A DNA stretch of 64,000 nucleotides from Sphingomonas taxi (lineage in GTDB: Bacteria; Pseudomonadota; Alphaproteobacteria; Sphingomonadales; Sphingomonadaceae), in assembly GCF_000764535.1 (NCBI RefSeq), contig NZ_CP009571.1:1116001-1180000 (forward strand), given 5' to 3'. A model generated the notes under the pieces. That model had not been told where the DNA came from. It made no database searches and saw nothing but the letters and a program-made list of their open reading frames with translations. Positions 45,157-54,145 of the stretch are shown piece after piece. Position 1 is the stretch's first letter, and the number at the start of each line of letters is the position of its first letter. A program made the translations under genes and the position numbers.

Positions 45157-46440
45157 TCAATCCTCCGCGATCTGGCTGTGCGCCTGCGTATCGCGCATCC
45201 GCCAATAGGTGATGAGCGATACCGCGATCATCGCGGTGACGTACCAGTAGAAGGCGCGCTCCATCTGCGCGTTCTTGAGCCACAGCGCGACATATTCGGC
45301 GGTGCCGCCGAACGCGGTGTTGGCCAGCGCATAGGGCAAGGCGACGCCGAGCGCGCGGATATGCGCGGGGAACAGCTCCGCCTTCACCACCGCGTTGATC
45401 GCCGTATAGCCGGTCACGATCACCAGCGCGGTCATCACCAGCGCGAAGGCGGCGAGCGGATTCTTCACCGTCTCCAGCGCGGTGAAGATCGGCACCGTCG
45501 CCAGCACGCCGGCGATGCCGAAACCGATCATCAGCGGCCGGCGGCCGATCCGGTCGGACAAGGCCCCCGCCAGCGGCTGCAACGCCGCATAGAGCGCGAG
45601 CGCGCCGGTCATCACCCAGGTCGCGGTCTCGCGGCTGAAGCCGCTGGTGTTGACCAGGAACTTCTGCATGTACGTCGTATAGGCATAGAAAGCGAGCGTA
45701 CCGCCGGCGGTCAGGAGCACCACCGTCGCCGCCTGCCGCGGATGTTTGGAGAAGAGCAGCCAGCCGCTCGACTTGGGCTTGTCCTTGGCATTGGTGAACG
45801 CCTCGGTCTCCATCAGCCCGCGGCGGATGCGGAAGACGACGATCGCGAGCAGCCCACCCAGCGCGAACGGCAGGCGCCAGCCCCATTCCTCGAGCTGCCC
45901 CTCACTCAGCACCGCCTGCAACAGCAGCAGCGTGAAGAGCGCGAGCAACTGCCCGGCGATCAGCGTGACATATTGGAAGGACGAGAAGAAGCCGCGCCGG
46001 TTCTTCCCCGCCATCTCCGACAGATAGACCGCGCTCGCACCATATTCGCCGCCGACTGACAGGCCCTGCATCAGCCGCGCGAAGACGAGCAGCGCGGGCG
46101 CGCCCCAGCCGATCGTCGCATAGCTCGGGCAGATCGCGATCAGGAAGGCGCCGGCGCACATCAGCGTCACCGACAGCGTCAGCCCCGCCTTGCGGCCGCG
46201 GCGGTCGGCGTAGATGCCCATGATCCACGCGCCGATCGGCCGCATGACGAAGCCGACCGCGAACACCGCGGCGGTGTTGAGCAATTGCGCGGTGGGATCG
46301 CCCTTCGGAAAGAAATGCGGCGCGAAATAGAGGCCGAAGGCGGAATAGACGTACCAGTCGAACCATTCGACCAGATTGCCTGCCGAGCCGCCGAGGATCG
46401 ATTTGAGCCGGCCCGCCGGCGCCGCCGCCGCGCCGCTCAT
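45157..46440 (-). CDS. MHS-family MFS transporter (dicarboxylate/osmolyte type)
   Basis: 427 aa, 12 hydrophobic spans. The metabolite:H+ symporter signatures are clear: GNLVEWFDWYVYSAFGLYFA in helix 1, GIYADRRGRKAGL, QGLSVGGEYGASAVYLSE. KgtP/ProP-like; substrate cannot be told. Its ATG overlaps the stop of the M3 peptidase gene (ATGA), so the two are co-translated, which might couple peptide hydrolysis with uptake of a product (inference). Confidence 0.9.
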   Translation of the reverse strand: MSGAAAAPAGRLKSILGGSAGNLVEWFDWYVYSAFGLYFAPHFFPKGDPTAQLLNTAAVFAVGFVMRPIGAWIMGIYADRRGRKAGLTLSVTLMCAGAFLIAICPSYATIGWGAPALLVFARLMQGLSVGGEYGASAVYLSEMAGKNRRGFFSSFQYVTLIAGQLLALFTLLLLQAVLSEGQLEEWGWRLPFALGGLLAIVVFRIRRGLMETEAFTNAKDKPKSSGWLLFSKHPRQAATVVLLTAGGTLAFYAYTTYMQKFLVNTSGFSRETATWVMTGALALYAALQPLAGALSDRIGRRPLMIGFGIAGVLATVPIFTALETVKNPLAAFALVMTALVIVTGYTAINAVVKAELFPAHIRALGVALPYALANTAFGGTAEYVALWLKNAQMERAFYWYVTAMIAVSLITYWRMRDTQAHSQIAED

Positions 46441-48563
46441 TTCGCGGCTCCGGTGGGGAAACCGCGCTTGCGCAGCAAGGCGTTGACGTCGGGGTCACGA
46501 CCGCGGAACGCACGATAGGCTTCGGCACGGTCGGTCTCGTTGCCGGTCGACAGCAGGATCTTGGCGAAGCGGTCCGCGGTCGCCTTGTCCCACGGGCTGC
46601 CCGCCTCCTCGAACGCCGCGAACGTGTCGGCGTCCATCGTCTCCGACCACAGATAGCTGTAATAGCCCGCCGAATAGCTGTCCGACGAGAACAGATGATT
46701 GAACTGCGGCAGGCGGTGCCGCATCACGATCTCACGCGGCATGCCGATCTCGGCGAGCGCCTTGCGCTCGAATGCGTCGGGATCGACGATCCCGTCGGCG
46801 ACGGTGTGCAGCTTCATGTCGACGATCGCCGAGGACAGATATTCGGTGGTGGCGAAGCCCTGGTTGAAGGTCTTCGACGCCTCGATCTTGTCGAGCAGCG
46901 CCTGCGGCATCGCCGCCCCGGTCTGGTAATGGCGCGCATATTTGTCGAGCACGTCGCGGGTTAGCAGCCAATGCTCGTTCACCTGGCTGGGATATTCGAC
47001 GAAGTCGCGCGGCGTGCCGGCGAGGCCGGGATAGGTGACGTTCTGCAGCATCGCGTGGATCGCGTGGCCGAATTCGTGGAACAGCGTCTGCGCATCGTCG
47101 AGGCTGATGAGGATCGGCTCGCCCTTGGCACCCTTCGCGAAATTGTTGTTGTTCGACGACAGCACATTCTGCGCCGGCGCGAGGTTGCGCTGGCCCCGAT
47201 AGGTGTTCGCCCAGGCGCCCGAGCGCTTGCCGGTCCGCGCGAAATCGTCGCGATAGAACAGGCCGACTTCCTTGCCGTTGCGGTCGGTGACGTGCCAGAC
47301 GCGCATGTTTGGCTCGAACACGGGCACGGTGCCCGTGATCTCCTTGAAATTCAGCCCGTACAGCCGGTTGGCGGCGTAGAGCGAGCCCTGAATGATGTTG
47401 TTGAGCTCGAAATAGGGTTTGAGCTGCGCCTGATCGAGGTCGTAGCGGGCCTTGCGCACCTGCTCCTGATAGAAGCGATAGTCCCACGGCTCGATCGTGA
47501 TCTTCACGCCGCTCTTGTCGGCGATCGCCTGCATGTCGCGGACCTCTTCGCCGACGCGCGCCTTGGCGGCGGGCCAGACGCGCAGCATCAGGTCCATCGC
47601 CGCCGCGGGCGTCTTCGCCATCGTATCCTGCATTCGCCAGTCGGCATGCGTCCTGAAGCCGAGCAGATGCGCACGGTCGGCACGCAGTTTGACGATTTGC
47701 GCGATCACCGCATTGGTGTCGTTCGCGTCGCCATTGTCGCCGCGGTTGGTGAAGGCGCGCCACACCTTCTCGCGCAGGTCGCGGTCGCTCGCGAAGGTGA
47801 GCACGGGATCGACCGCGGAGCGCGTGTTGACGATCGCCCAGCCGGTCTGGCCGCGTTCGGCGGCGGCGGCCTTGGCGACTGCCTTGACGCTGTCGGGGAC
47901 GCCGGCGAGCTGCGCTTCGTCGGTGACGAGGATCGCGGTCCCCTCGTCGGCCAGCAGGCGCTTGGAAAAGTCGCTGAACGCGCTGGCGAGCTGCTGGTTA
48001 TAGGCCGAAAGCTGCGCCTTCTGCGCCGCATTCAGTTTTGCGCCCTGACGGACGTAGCTGTCATAGGTGCGCGTCACCAACCGCTGCTGCTGCGCATCGA
48101 GCTTGGTGCGCGCCTTGTAGACCGCCTCGATCCGCGCGAAGAGCTTGGGATCGAAGGTGATCGCGTCCGACGCCGCGGCGAATTTGGGCGACCATTCGCG
48201 GTCGAGCGCTTGATAGGCCGGGCTGTTCATATTGCCGGTCATCACGCCGAACAGCGTCATCACCCGGCCGTAGCGCTGGCCGGCGAGCTGCATCGGCACG
48301 AAGGTATTGGCGAAGGTCGGCGCGGCGGGATCGTCGGCGATGCGGCGATAGTCGGCGGCGCGCTCGGCGAGGGCTGCCTCGAACGCGGCGGGGAACAGCT
48401 CCGGCTTCACCTTGTCCCAGGGGGGAACGCCGCCATAGGTGCCGGTCCATTCGGCGAGCAGCGGGTTGGCCGTGGGCGACTGCGCCAGCGCGTCGGTGGC
48501 GACCAGCGTACCGGCACCGATGAGGGGCAGGCCGAATGCGGCGGCGACGAGATATTGCAGCAA
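46437..48563 (-). CDS. dcp: M3-family peptidyl-dipeptidase, exported
   Basis: Zinc peptidase releasing dipeptides from the C-terminus of peptides. 708 aa with a TTG start at 48563 and a signal peptide (MLQYLVAAAFGLPLIGAGTL ... ALAQ), so periplasmic. Zinc site HEFGHAIH with His496, Glu497 and His500, and the third ligand Glu523 in FVEYPSQ. The upstream substrate-binding region YDLDQAQLKPYFELNNI and the late SAGYYSYLWSETMDAD are family-typical. Confidence 0.94.
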   Translation of the reverse strand: MLQYLVAAAFGLPLIGAGTLVATDALAQSPTANPLLAEWTGTYGGVPPWDKVKPELFPAAFEAALAERAADYRRIADDPAAPTFANTFVPMQLAGQRYGRVMTLFGVMTGNMNSPAYQALDREWSPKFAAASDAITFDPKLFARIEAVYKARTKLDAQQQRLVTRTYDSYVRQGAKLNAAQKAQLSAYNQQLASAFSDFSKRLLADEGTAILVTDEAQLAGVPDSVKAVAKAAAAERGQTGWAIVNTRSAVDPVLTFASDRDLREKVWRAFTNRGDNGDANDTNAVIAQIVKLRADRAHLLGFRTHADWRMQDTMAKTPAAAMDLMLRVWPAAKARVGEEVRDMQAIADKSGVKITIEPWDYRFYQEQVRKARYDLDQAQLKPYFELNNIIQGSLYAANRLYGLNFKEITGTVPVFEPNMRVWHVTDRNGKEVGLFYRDDFARTGKRSGAWANTYRGQRNLAPAQNVLSSNNNNFAKGAKGEPILISLDDAQTLFHEFGHAIHAMLQNVTYPGLAGTPRDFVEYPSQVNEHWLLTRDVLDKYARHYQTGAAMPQALLDKIEASKTFNQGFATTEYLSSAIVDMKLHTVADGIVDPDAFERKALAEIGMPREIVMRHRLPQFNHLFSSDSYSAGYYSYLWSETMDADTFAAFEEAGSPWDKATADRFAKILLSTGNETDRAEAYRAFRGRDPDVNALLRKRGFPTGAAK

Positions 48564-48614
48564 GACGTTCTCCGGATCGTTCAGCGACCTAGCATAGTCG
48601 CTGATCCCGGCACG

Positions 48615-48818
48615 TCACCCCGGCTGATTGGCCTGCGCCTGCGCCGCATGCACGGCGGCGAGCAGGCGGCGCCCCGTCTCCGCGGCGGCCGCGGGGGTCA
48701 TCGCCACCGCCACGCCGCCGGGACCATCGAGCAGCACCTGCCCGTTCTCCACCGACACGATCCCCGCCTCGGTCTGGACGGCATAGGGACGGCCGGCGTG
48801 CTCGTCTGCGAAGGTCAT
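48615..48818 (-). CDS. 67-aa hypothetical protein after the Crp-type regulator
   Basis: Unrecognised. Starts MTFADEHAGRPYAVQTEAGI and ends in an Ala/Gln-rich helix (TGRRLLAAVHAAQAQANQPG). The ATG at 48818 overlaps the regulator's stop (ATGA), supporting real translation. The first half looks like two or three short beta strands. No Cys and no membrane segment. Confidence 0.65.
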   Translation of the reverse strand: MTFADEHAGRPYAVQTEAGIVSVENGQVLLDGPGGVAVAMTPAAAAETGRRLLAAVHAAQAQANQPG

Positions 48819-49603
48819 CCCGCCTTCCAAACGCCGACATCCGAATAGAGATAGTCGCTGGCGAATTCAGCCACGGCGCAGAGCCCGCGGTGATCGAGGA
48901 TCTCGACGCGGCCGTTCTTGAACGTGAGCAGCGCCCGCTCACGCAACGTGCGCAAGGTGCGGTTGACGTGGACGCCGGTCAGCCCGCACGCCTCGGCGAG
49001 ATCGGGCTGGGTGAGCGGCAGGTCGAACTTTCCGTCCCGCGCCAGTCCGACCATCTCCAGCCGCGCGTAAAGCTCGCAGAAGAAGTGCGCGAGCCTGCCC
49101 TCGGCGCCGAGGCGGCCGAGGCGGAAGATCCATTCGCGATGCATCGCCGCGTCGATCAGGGTCGCGAACCACAGGAAGCGGGTCAGAGCGGGATGCTGTT
49201 CGGTGATGCCGACCAGCGTCTGATGATCGAACAGCGCCATCTTGACCGGGCCGAGCGTGCCGATGTCATGATCGAGGCGGCCGGTCGGGAAGCCATGGAG
49301 ATCGACGAAATCGCCCGGGATATGGACCGAGACGAGCTGCCGATAGCCCTCGCGATCGTCCATGTAGCGGGTGACGTAGCCCTCGATCAGCATCATGCTG
49401 GTCTCGACCGGCTCGCCGCGCCGGACGAGGTGGTGGCGCGCCGGATAATCCTTCACCGTCGTCGCCGCATCCTCGAGCACTCGACGCTCCTCGAGCGTCA
49501 TCCGCATGCGGCTACGGCCCATGAGGAAGCGGCCGGTTCGCGGAAATTGACCGAGATCGTCCTGGGTGTTCACGGTGTCCGTCGGATCGTCTCTCATCAA
49601 CAC
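48815..49603 (-). CDS. Crp/Fnr-family transcription regulator
   Basis: 262 aa. N-terminal cyclic-nucleotide-binding-like domain (LVRRGEPVETSMMLIEGYVT, VSVHIPGDFVDLHGF) without the cysteine pattern of Fnr, and a C-terminal HTH with LTQPDLAEACGLTGVHVNRT and ERALLTFKNGRVEIL. Ligand unknown; of the type common in sphingomonads. A GACAAG/AT-rich leader precedes it. The region 49604-49769 upstream holds no gene I can support besides the end of the decayed oxidoreductase described next. Confidence 0.9.
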   Translation of the reverse strand: MLMRDDPTDTVNTQDDLGQFPRTGRFLMGRSRMRMTLEERRVLEDAATTVKDYPARHHLVRRGEPVETSMMLIEGYVTRYMDDREGYRQLVSVHIPGDFVDLHGFPTGRLDHDIGTLGPVKMALFDHQTLVGITEQHPALTRFLWFATLIDAAMHREWIFRLGRLGAEGRLAHFFCELYARLEMVGLARDGKFDLPLTQPDLAEACGLTGVHVNRTLRTLRERALLTFKNGRVEILDHRGLCAVAEFASDYLYSDVGVWKAG

Positions 49604-49697
49604 ACTCTAACAGGAATCGGTGGCGTAACGTTCCATCGCAAGCTTCACGTCGCCGCGCAAGCCGGCGTCGGAAGCCTGCCTATCGCGATGGCGAGCC

Positions 49698-50036
49698 GTG
49701 CGCGGATCGCGGCCGAGACGCGCCTCGAGCTGGGCGGCGCGTGACGTGGAGGGTGACGCGCGAGGCGGAATGGAAAGCGACGCGGTGATCGAGGCCGCTT
49801 TCTGCGGCACCAGGGGCGGCGCGGCGCTGCGCAACGTCGCCGGCTCCTTCTATGACTTCACGGCGCAGCATTTCACCGGTACGCACGCGACCACGCTGAC
49901 CGCGCCACCCGATGCCTGGGGTGCACGGTCGGCCGCCGTCTGGGCGGAGCAGCTCGCTGCCTCGCCCGCATTCGATCCAGCCGCGACGCTGTTCGCGCGC
50001 AGCGCCGAGGTGCTCGACCGCATCTATGGCCGTTAA
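49698..50036 (+). pseudogene. C-terminal remnant of a Gfo/Idh/MocA-like oxidoreductase
   Basis: The frame ending at 50036 reads SDAVIEAAFCGTRGGAALRN then VAGSFYDFTAQHFTGTHATT and ends RSAEVLDRIYGR, matching the C-terminal part of Gfo/Idh/MocA-family dehydrogenases as I know it. Only about 100 residues remain of a family of 300-plus; the NAD-binding N-terminal domain is absent. Just upstream, another frame reads AAETRLELGGA and stops, and a third reads VTWRVTREAEWKA, as expected after frameshifts. An ATG at 49770 would allow a short product of 88 aa, but it lacks any cofactor site. Confidence 0.55.
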
Positions 50037-50055
50037 CGGGACTTAGCGCACGACC

Positions 50056-51528
50056 ATGGGCGAACCAGCCACTTCATCGTCAGGGGTGTTCGAGCCCGGC
50101 CGCAACGTATGGCGGGTGGCCCGCGCCGAGCGGCTGTCGGTGATCGTCGATGCCGATCGCTATTTCGGGGTCGCGCGCGAGGCGTTCGCGCAGGCGAAGC
50201 GGCGGATCATGCTGGTCGGCTGGGACTTCGACGCGCGCATCCGGCTGATCGGCAGCACCGGCACCACCGAGGGGCCGGAGACGGTCGGCGACTTCCTCTA
50301 CTGGCTGGTCGAGCGCAATCCCGAGCTGGAGCTGTACCTGCTGCGCTGGGACGTCGGCGCGATGAAGTCGGTGTTCCGCGGCAAGACGATGTTCACCGTG
50401 CTGAAATGGGCGCGCCATCCGCGCATCCACGTCAAGCTCGACCACCACCATCCGACCGCCTCGTCGCATCACCAGAAACTGGTCTCGATCGACGATTGCC
50501 TCGCCTTCTGCGGCGGCATCGACATGACCGCGGAGCGCTGGGACACGCGCGCGCACCGCGACGACGATCCCGGCCGCAAGCTGCCGGGGGGCAAGCCGTA
50601 CAAGCCGTGGCACGATGCGACCACCGCGATCACCGGTCCGGCGGCGGCGGCGCTCGGCGAATTGTGCCGGCAGCGCTGGAAACTGGCGACGGGGGTGATG
50701 CTGCCGCCGGTCGAGAGCGAGGGCAGCTGCTGGCCGGCGTCGCTCGAAGCGACCTTCGAGGGCGTCGACCTCGGCATCGCGCGCAGCCAGCCGGAGATGC
50801 CCGACGAGGCGCCGGTGACCGAGATCGAGGCATTGTTCCTCGACCAGATCCGCAGCGCGCGCCGCCACATCTATTGCGAGAGCCAGTATTTCGCCTCGCG
50901 CCGGATCGCCGAGGCGATCGCGGCGCGGCTGGACGAGGCGGACGGGCCGGAGATCGTCATCGTCAACCCGCTGACCGCGCAAGGCTGGCTCGAGCCGCTG
51001 GCGATGGACACCGCACGCGCACGGCTGGTCGAGACGCTGCGGCGGCGTGACACGCACGGGCGGCTGCGGCTGTACCATCCGTTCACCCGCGGCGGCACGG
51101 CGATCTATTGCCACGCCAAGATCACCATCGTCGACGACCGGCAGCTGCGCGTCGGCTCGGCGAACATCAACAACCGTTCGCTGCGGCTCGACACCGAATG
51201 CGACGTGGTGCTCGACGCCGCGCGGCATCCGGACGACGGGCTGGAGGCGAAGATCGTCGCGGTGCGCAACGACCTGATCGCCGAGCATCTCGACGTGCCG
51301 GCTGAGCGCGTCGGCCAGTTGATCGAGCAGACGGGGTCGCTGATCGAGACGATCGAGCGGCTGCGCGGGCCGGGCCGCTCGCTCAGGCCCTATACGGTGC
51401 CGGATCTGGACGGCGTCGAGAAATGGCTGGCGGACAATGAGGTGCTCGACCCCGAGGGGCCGGGCGAGATGTTCGAGTCGGTGACGCATCGCGGGCTGTT
51501 CCGCGGGCGGCTGCGGCGGGTGCGCTAG
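50056..51528 (+). CDS. Phospholipase D-family protein (cardiolipin synthase-like)
   Basis: 490 aa, no signal peptide. Two HKD motifs: His139-x-Lys141-x4-Asp146 (HHQKLVSIDD) and His353-x-Lys355-x4-Asp360 (HAKITIVDD). Each is followed by the typical GG/GS and N residues (FCGGIDMTAER and VGSANINNRSLR). Could make or remodel phospholipids or cut phosphodiesters. Starts 19 nt after the oxidoreductase remnant. Confidence 0.93.
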   Translation: MGEPATSSSGVFEPGRNVWRVARAERLSVIVDADRYFGVAREAFAQAKRRIMLVGWDFDARIRLIGSTGTTEGPETVGDFLYWLVERNPELELYLLRWDVGAMKSVFRGKTMFTVLKWARHPRIHVKLDHHHPTASSHHQKLVSIDDCLAFCGGIDMTAERWDTRAHRDDDPGRKLPGGKPYKPWHDATTAITGPAAAALGELCRQRWKLATGVMLPPVESEGSCWPASLEATFEGVDLGIARSQPEMPDEAPVTEIEALFLDQIRSARRHIYCESQYFASRRIAEAIAARLDEADGPEIVIVNPLTAQGWLEPLAMDTARARLVETLRRRDTHGRLRLYHPFTRGGTAIYCHAKITIVDDRQLRVGSANINNRSLRLDTECDVVLDAARHPDDGLEAKIVAVRNDLIAEHLDVPAERVGQLIEQTGSLIETIERLRGPGRSLRPYTVPDLDGVEKWLADNEVLDPEGPGEMFESVTHRGLFRGRLRRVR

Positions 51529-51571
51529 GGGGATTCTACGCCCCCCAATGTGTGACAAGCGATGAAATGCT

Positions 51572-51600
51572 GCGGGTGCCCGGGGCGTCCGGGCACCCGC
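51572..51600. terminator. Bidirectional terminator hairpin between PLD and TonB receptor genes
   Basis: GCGGGTGCCCGG (51572-51583), loop GGCGT, CCGGGCACCCGC (51589-51600): perfect 12-bp stem between two convergent genes, 5 nt from the receptor stop. Confidence 0.85.
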
Positions 51601-51604
51601 TGCG

Positions 51605-54019
51605 TCAGAAGCCCCCCGACAAAGTGAAGAACGCCATCCGCGGTGGCTGGGCGTAGGTGTTGTAGGTCTTGACGACGCCGACGCCGGCGAGCTCGTAGAT
51701 GCCGCGGCGGGCGGTCAGGTTGGTGATATTGACCGCGAACCGCAGGTTGTGGAGCCCCGCGACGACGTCCTGCGGCAGCGTGTAGGCGGCTTGCAGGTTG
51801 AGCAGGAACCGCCCCGGCACCGACTGGTCGTTGGTGTAGGTCGCGAAGCGCGGGCCGACGTAATCGCCGATCACCTGCGTCTCGAACGGGCCCGAGTTGA
51901 GCGTCAGCACGGTCTTGTTCAGCCAGCGCGCGACGTTGGGCACGTCCTTGCCGGCGGTCGCGATGACGCTGCTGCCGCTCTTGTAATCGTCGGCGTAGCG
52001 CGAGCGATTGTACGACAGCGCATTGTAGAGCGACACCGACGGGCCGAAGCGCAACGTCGCCGCCGCGTCGATGCCGTTGGTGCGCACGGCACCGACGTTC
52101 TGGAGGATGCTCGCGCCGCCCAGCACCGAGCCGATCACCTGCGTCGAGCTGATCTGCAGCAGCCGGTTGCTGAAGTCGACGTGATAGGCGCTGATCTGGC
52201 CCTCGATCGCGGTCAGCGGGCCGGCATCGACGTGATGCCGGGCGCGCACGCCGGCTTCGTAGGTCCACGAACTCTCCGGCTGGGTGTTCTTCCTGATCGC
52301 GTCGAACAGGTCCTGGCTGCCGACGTTATAGGGGGACAGGCCGCCGGCGATCGACGCCTGGAACTGGCGGACGTTCTGCTGGATATGGCCGAAGAGCTGA
52401 TCGTCGGGCGTCACGTCCCAGACGGCGCCGATCGCCGGCAGGAACCATTTGCGCGTGTTGAGCCGTCCTTCGGGATAGCGCGTCGAGGTGCCACCGGGCA
52501 GCGGCATGGCGTTCGGCAGCGGCTGGACGAGGACGCGGCCATTGGCGAATTGCAGGCTCGACTTGAAGCCGCCTTCGATCGTCAGCGTCGGCGTGACGTG
52601 CCAGCGATCCTGCAAATGCAGCTGGACGACGTCGTAGCTCGTGACGCTGGCATATTGCGTCAGCTTCAGCAGCGCCGGGTCGGCCCATTCATAAGGCGAC
52701 GGCGGCGGCGCATCGACCGGCACCGCATACCAATTGCGAAAGATCGTATTCCGATTGTGCTCGTACCAGCCGCCGAGGCCGATCTCGTGATCGCCGGCGG
52801 TGATCGCCAGCGACGAGAGCACGCCCTTGCGATCGATGCCATATTCGGTCGTGCGCAGCGCATAGCCCGAATTGCCGAACACCGATTTGAGGTTCTGGCC
52901 GGGGAAATAGACGGAGAACAGCGCCGGCAGCCCCGCCGCCGACACCGGTCCGACGATCTGCCCCTGCCCCTCGTCGTGATGACCGTAGACCTGGTTGCTG
53001 AAGGTGACGGCATCGCTGAAGCGATAGTCGTACTTCACGTAGAACAGGTAATCGGTGCGCTGCGCGTCGCCGTAATAATTGGCGTAATTGTTGGGGTTGT
53101 TCGCCGGCGGCTTGCCGTTCGCGTCGACGTAGCGCAGCGCCGCCTGCCAATCGGGATACAGCAACGAGCGATAATAGGGCTCCAGCCCGCCGGCATTGTG
53201 TGCAACCGAATCCTGATTGGGCTCGGCCTTGTCGGAGAAAGCGGCATAGCCGGTCAGCGTGCCGTGTTCGCCCTTGTGGACGAATTTGGCATTGGCCTGC
53301 CAGCCGCCCTGTCTCGCCGGGAATTCCCAGGCGCGCGCCTTCTGGCGGACGATCGAGAGATAGCCGCTGTTGGTGCCGCCGAACGCCTCGGCATTGCCGC
53401 TGTCGACGCGCAGATAGGTGCGTTGCGCGTCATAGCTGCCGAGCGTCTGCGCGAAGCGCAGGCCGGCGCGCGCGGTCGGCTGGCTGGTATAGGTCTCGAG
53501 CCCGCCGCCGAGGTTGCTCGCCGAGGCGGTGGCGAGATCGGCGGCGCCCGAGGTCAGGCGGACCGATCCGACATCCTCGCTAATCACCGCGCGCTGCGGC
53601 GACAGGCCGTTGTAATTGCCGTAGGACTGGTCGCCGAGCGGCACGCCGTCGAGGGTGAAGCCGAGCTGGTTCTGGTTGAAGCCGTGGACGATCAGCGAGA
53701 TGTTCTGTTCGTTGTTGCCCCACGGATCGGCGGTCTCGAACTGGACACCGGGCAGCGTCTGGATCGCCTTGACCGGGTTCACGCCGGGCAGCACCTTCTG
53801 CATCTCGGCACCGTCGATCGTCACCGCCGAGCGCGTGGTGCGCGCGGCGGTGACGACGACCACGCCGTCCTGATCGTCGCCCTGCGCCGCGGCGGCGGGC
53901 GCGGCGGCATCCGGCGCCTTCTGCGCCGCGGCGGCGGAGGCCTGGCCGAGCGCGGCGATCGAGACGGCGAGCAACAACGCGCCGCGGCGATGGCGCGCGG
54001 CGATGAACGGCAATGACAT
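51605..54019 (-). CDS. TonB-dependent outer-membrane receptor
   Basis: 804 aa from the ATG at 54019 (MSLPFIAARHRRGALLLAVS), signal peptide to about ASAAAAQ. Plug domain with DGVVVVTAART as TonB-box-like region, NPVKAIQTLPGVQFETAD and FTLDGVPLGDQ; the rest is a beta-barrel with aromatic-rich strands and a terminal FFTLSGGF. The phosphatase gene phoD follows upstream on the same strand (its end lies 127 nt before this start), suggesting uptake of a phosphorylated compound or phosphate source. Ligand unknown. Confidence 0.94.
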   Translation of the reverse strand: MSLPFIAARHRRGALLLAVSIAALGQASAAAAQKAPDAAAPAAAAQGDDQDGVVVVTAARTTRSAVTIDGAEMQKVLPGVNPVKAIQTLPGVQFETADPWGNNEQNISLIVHGFNQNQLGFTLDGVPLGDQSYGNYNGLSPQRAVISEDVGSVRLTSGAADLATASASNLGGGLETYTSQPTARAGLRFAQTLGSYDAQRTYLRVDSGNAEAFGGTNSGYLSIVRQKARAWEFPARQGGWQANAKFVHKGEHGTLTGYAAFSDKAEPNQDSVAHNAGGLEPYYRSLLYPDWQAALRYVDANGKPPANNPNNYANYYGDAQRTDYLFYVKYDYRFSDAVTFSNQVYGHHDEGQGQIVGPVSAAGLPALFSVYFPGQNLKSVFGNSGYALRTTEYGIDRKGVLSSLAITAGDHEIGLGGWYEHNRNTIFRNWYAVPVDAPPPSPYEWADPALLKLTQYASVTSYDVVQLHLQDRWHVTPTLTIEGGFKSSLQFANGRVLVQPLPNAMPLPGGTSTRYPEGRLNTRKWFLPAIGAVWDVTPDDQLFGHIQQNVRQFQASIAGGLSPYNVGSQDLFDAIRKNTQPESSWTYEAGVRARHHVDAGPLTAIEGQISAYHVDFSNRLLQISSTQVIGSVLGGASILQNVGAVRTNGIDAAATLRFGPSVSLYNALSYNRSRYADDYKSGSSVIATAGKDVPNVARWLNKTVLTLNSGPFETQVIGDYVGPRFATYTNDQSVPGRFLLNLQAAYTLPQDVVAGLHNLRFAVNITNLTARRGIYELAGVGVVKTYNTYAQPPRMAFFTLSGGF

Positions 54020-54118
54020 GACTTTCCCCAATGCGACCGCACGACCGCGGTCGACCGTGCGGTTAGGGGCAGGGTGTGACGCTTCGGCGTCGTTTTGATT
54101 GCGGTATCAAGTTTATCG

Positions 54119-54128
54119 CAAACGTTTG
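54119..54128. promoter_or_regulatory. Small palindrome CAAACGTTTG upstream of the TonB receptor gene
   Basis: CAAACGTTTG is a perfect 10-bp palindrome about 100 nt upstream of the receptor start, in the short gap after phoD. It resembles LacI-family half-site pairs, but it is short and single. Confidence 0.25.
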
Positions 54129-54145
54129 TGAGGTGGCCGTACGGA

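Noticed and set aside
54119..54128. LacI operator for the TonB receptor gene as a reported finding
   Set aside because: Only 10 bp and a single copy, with no LacI gene nearby; kept as a low-confidence feature, not a finding.
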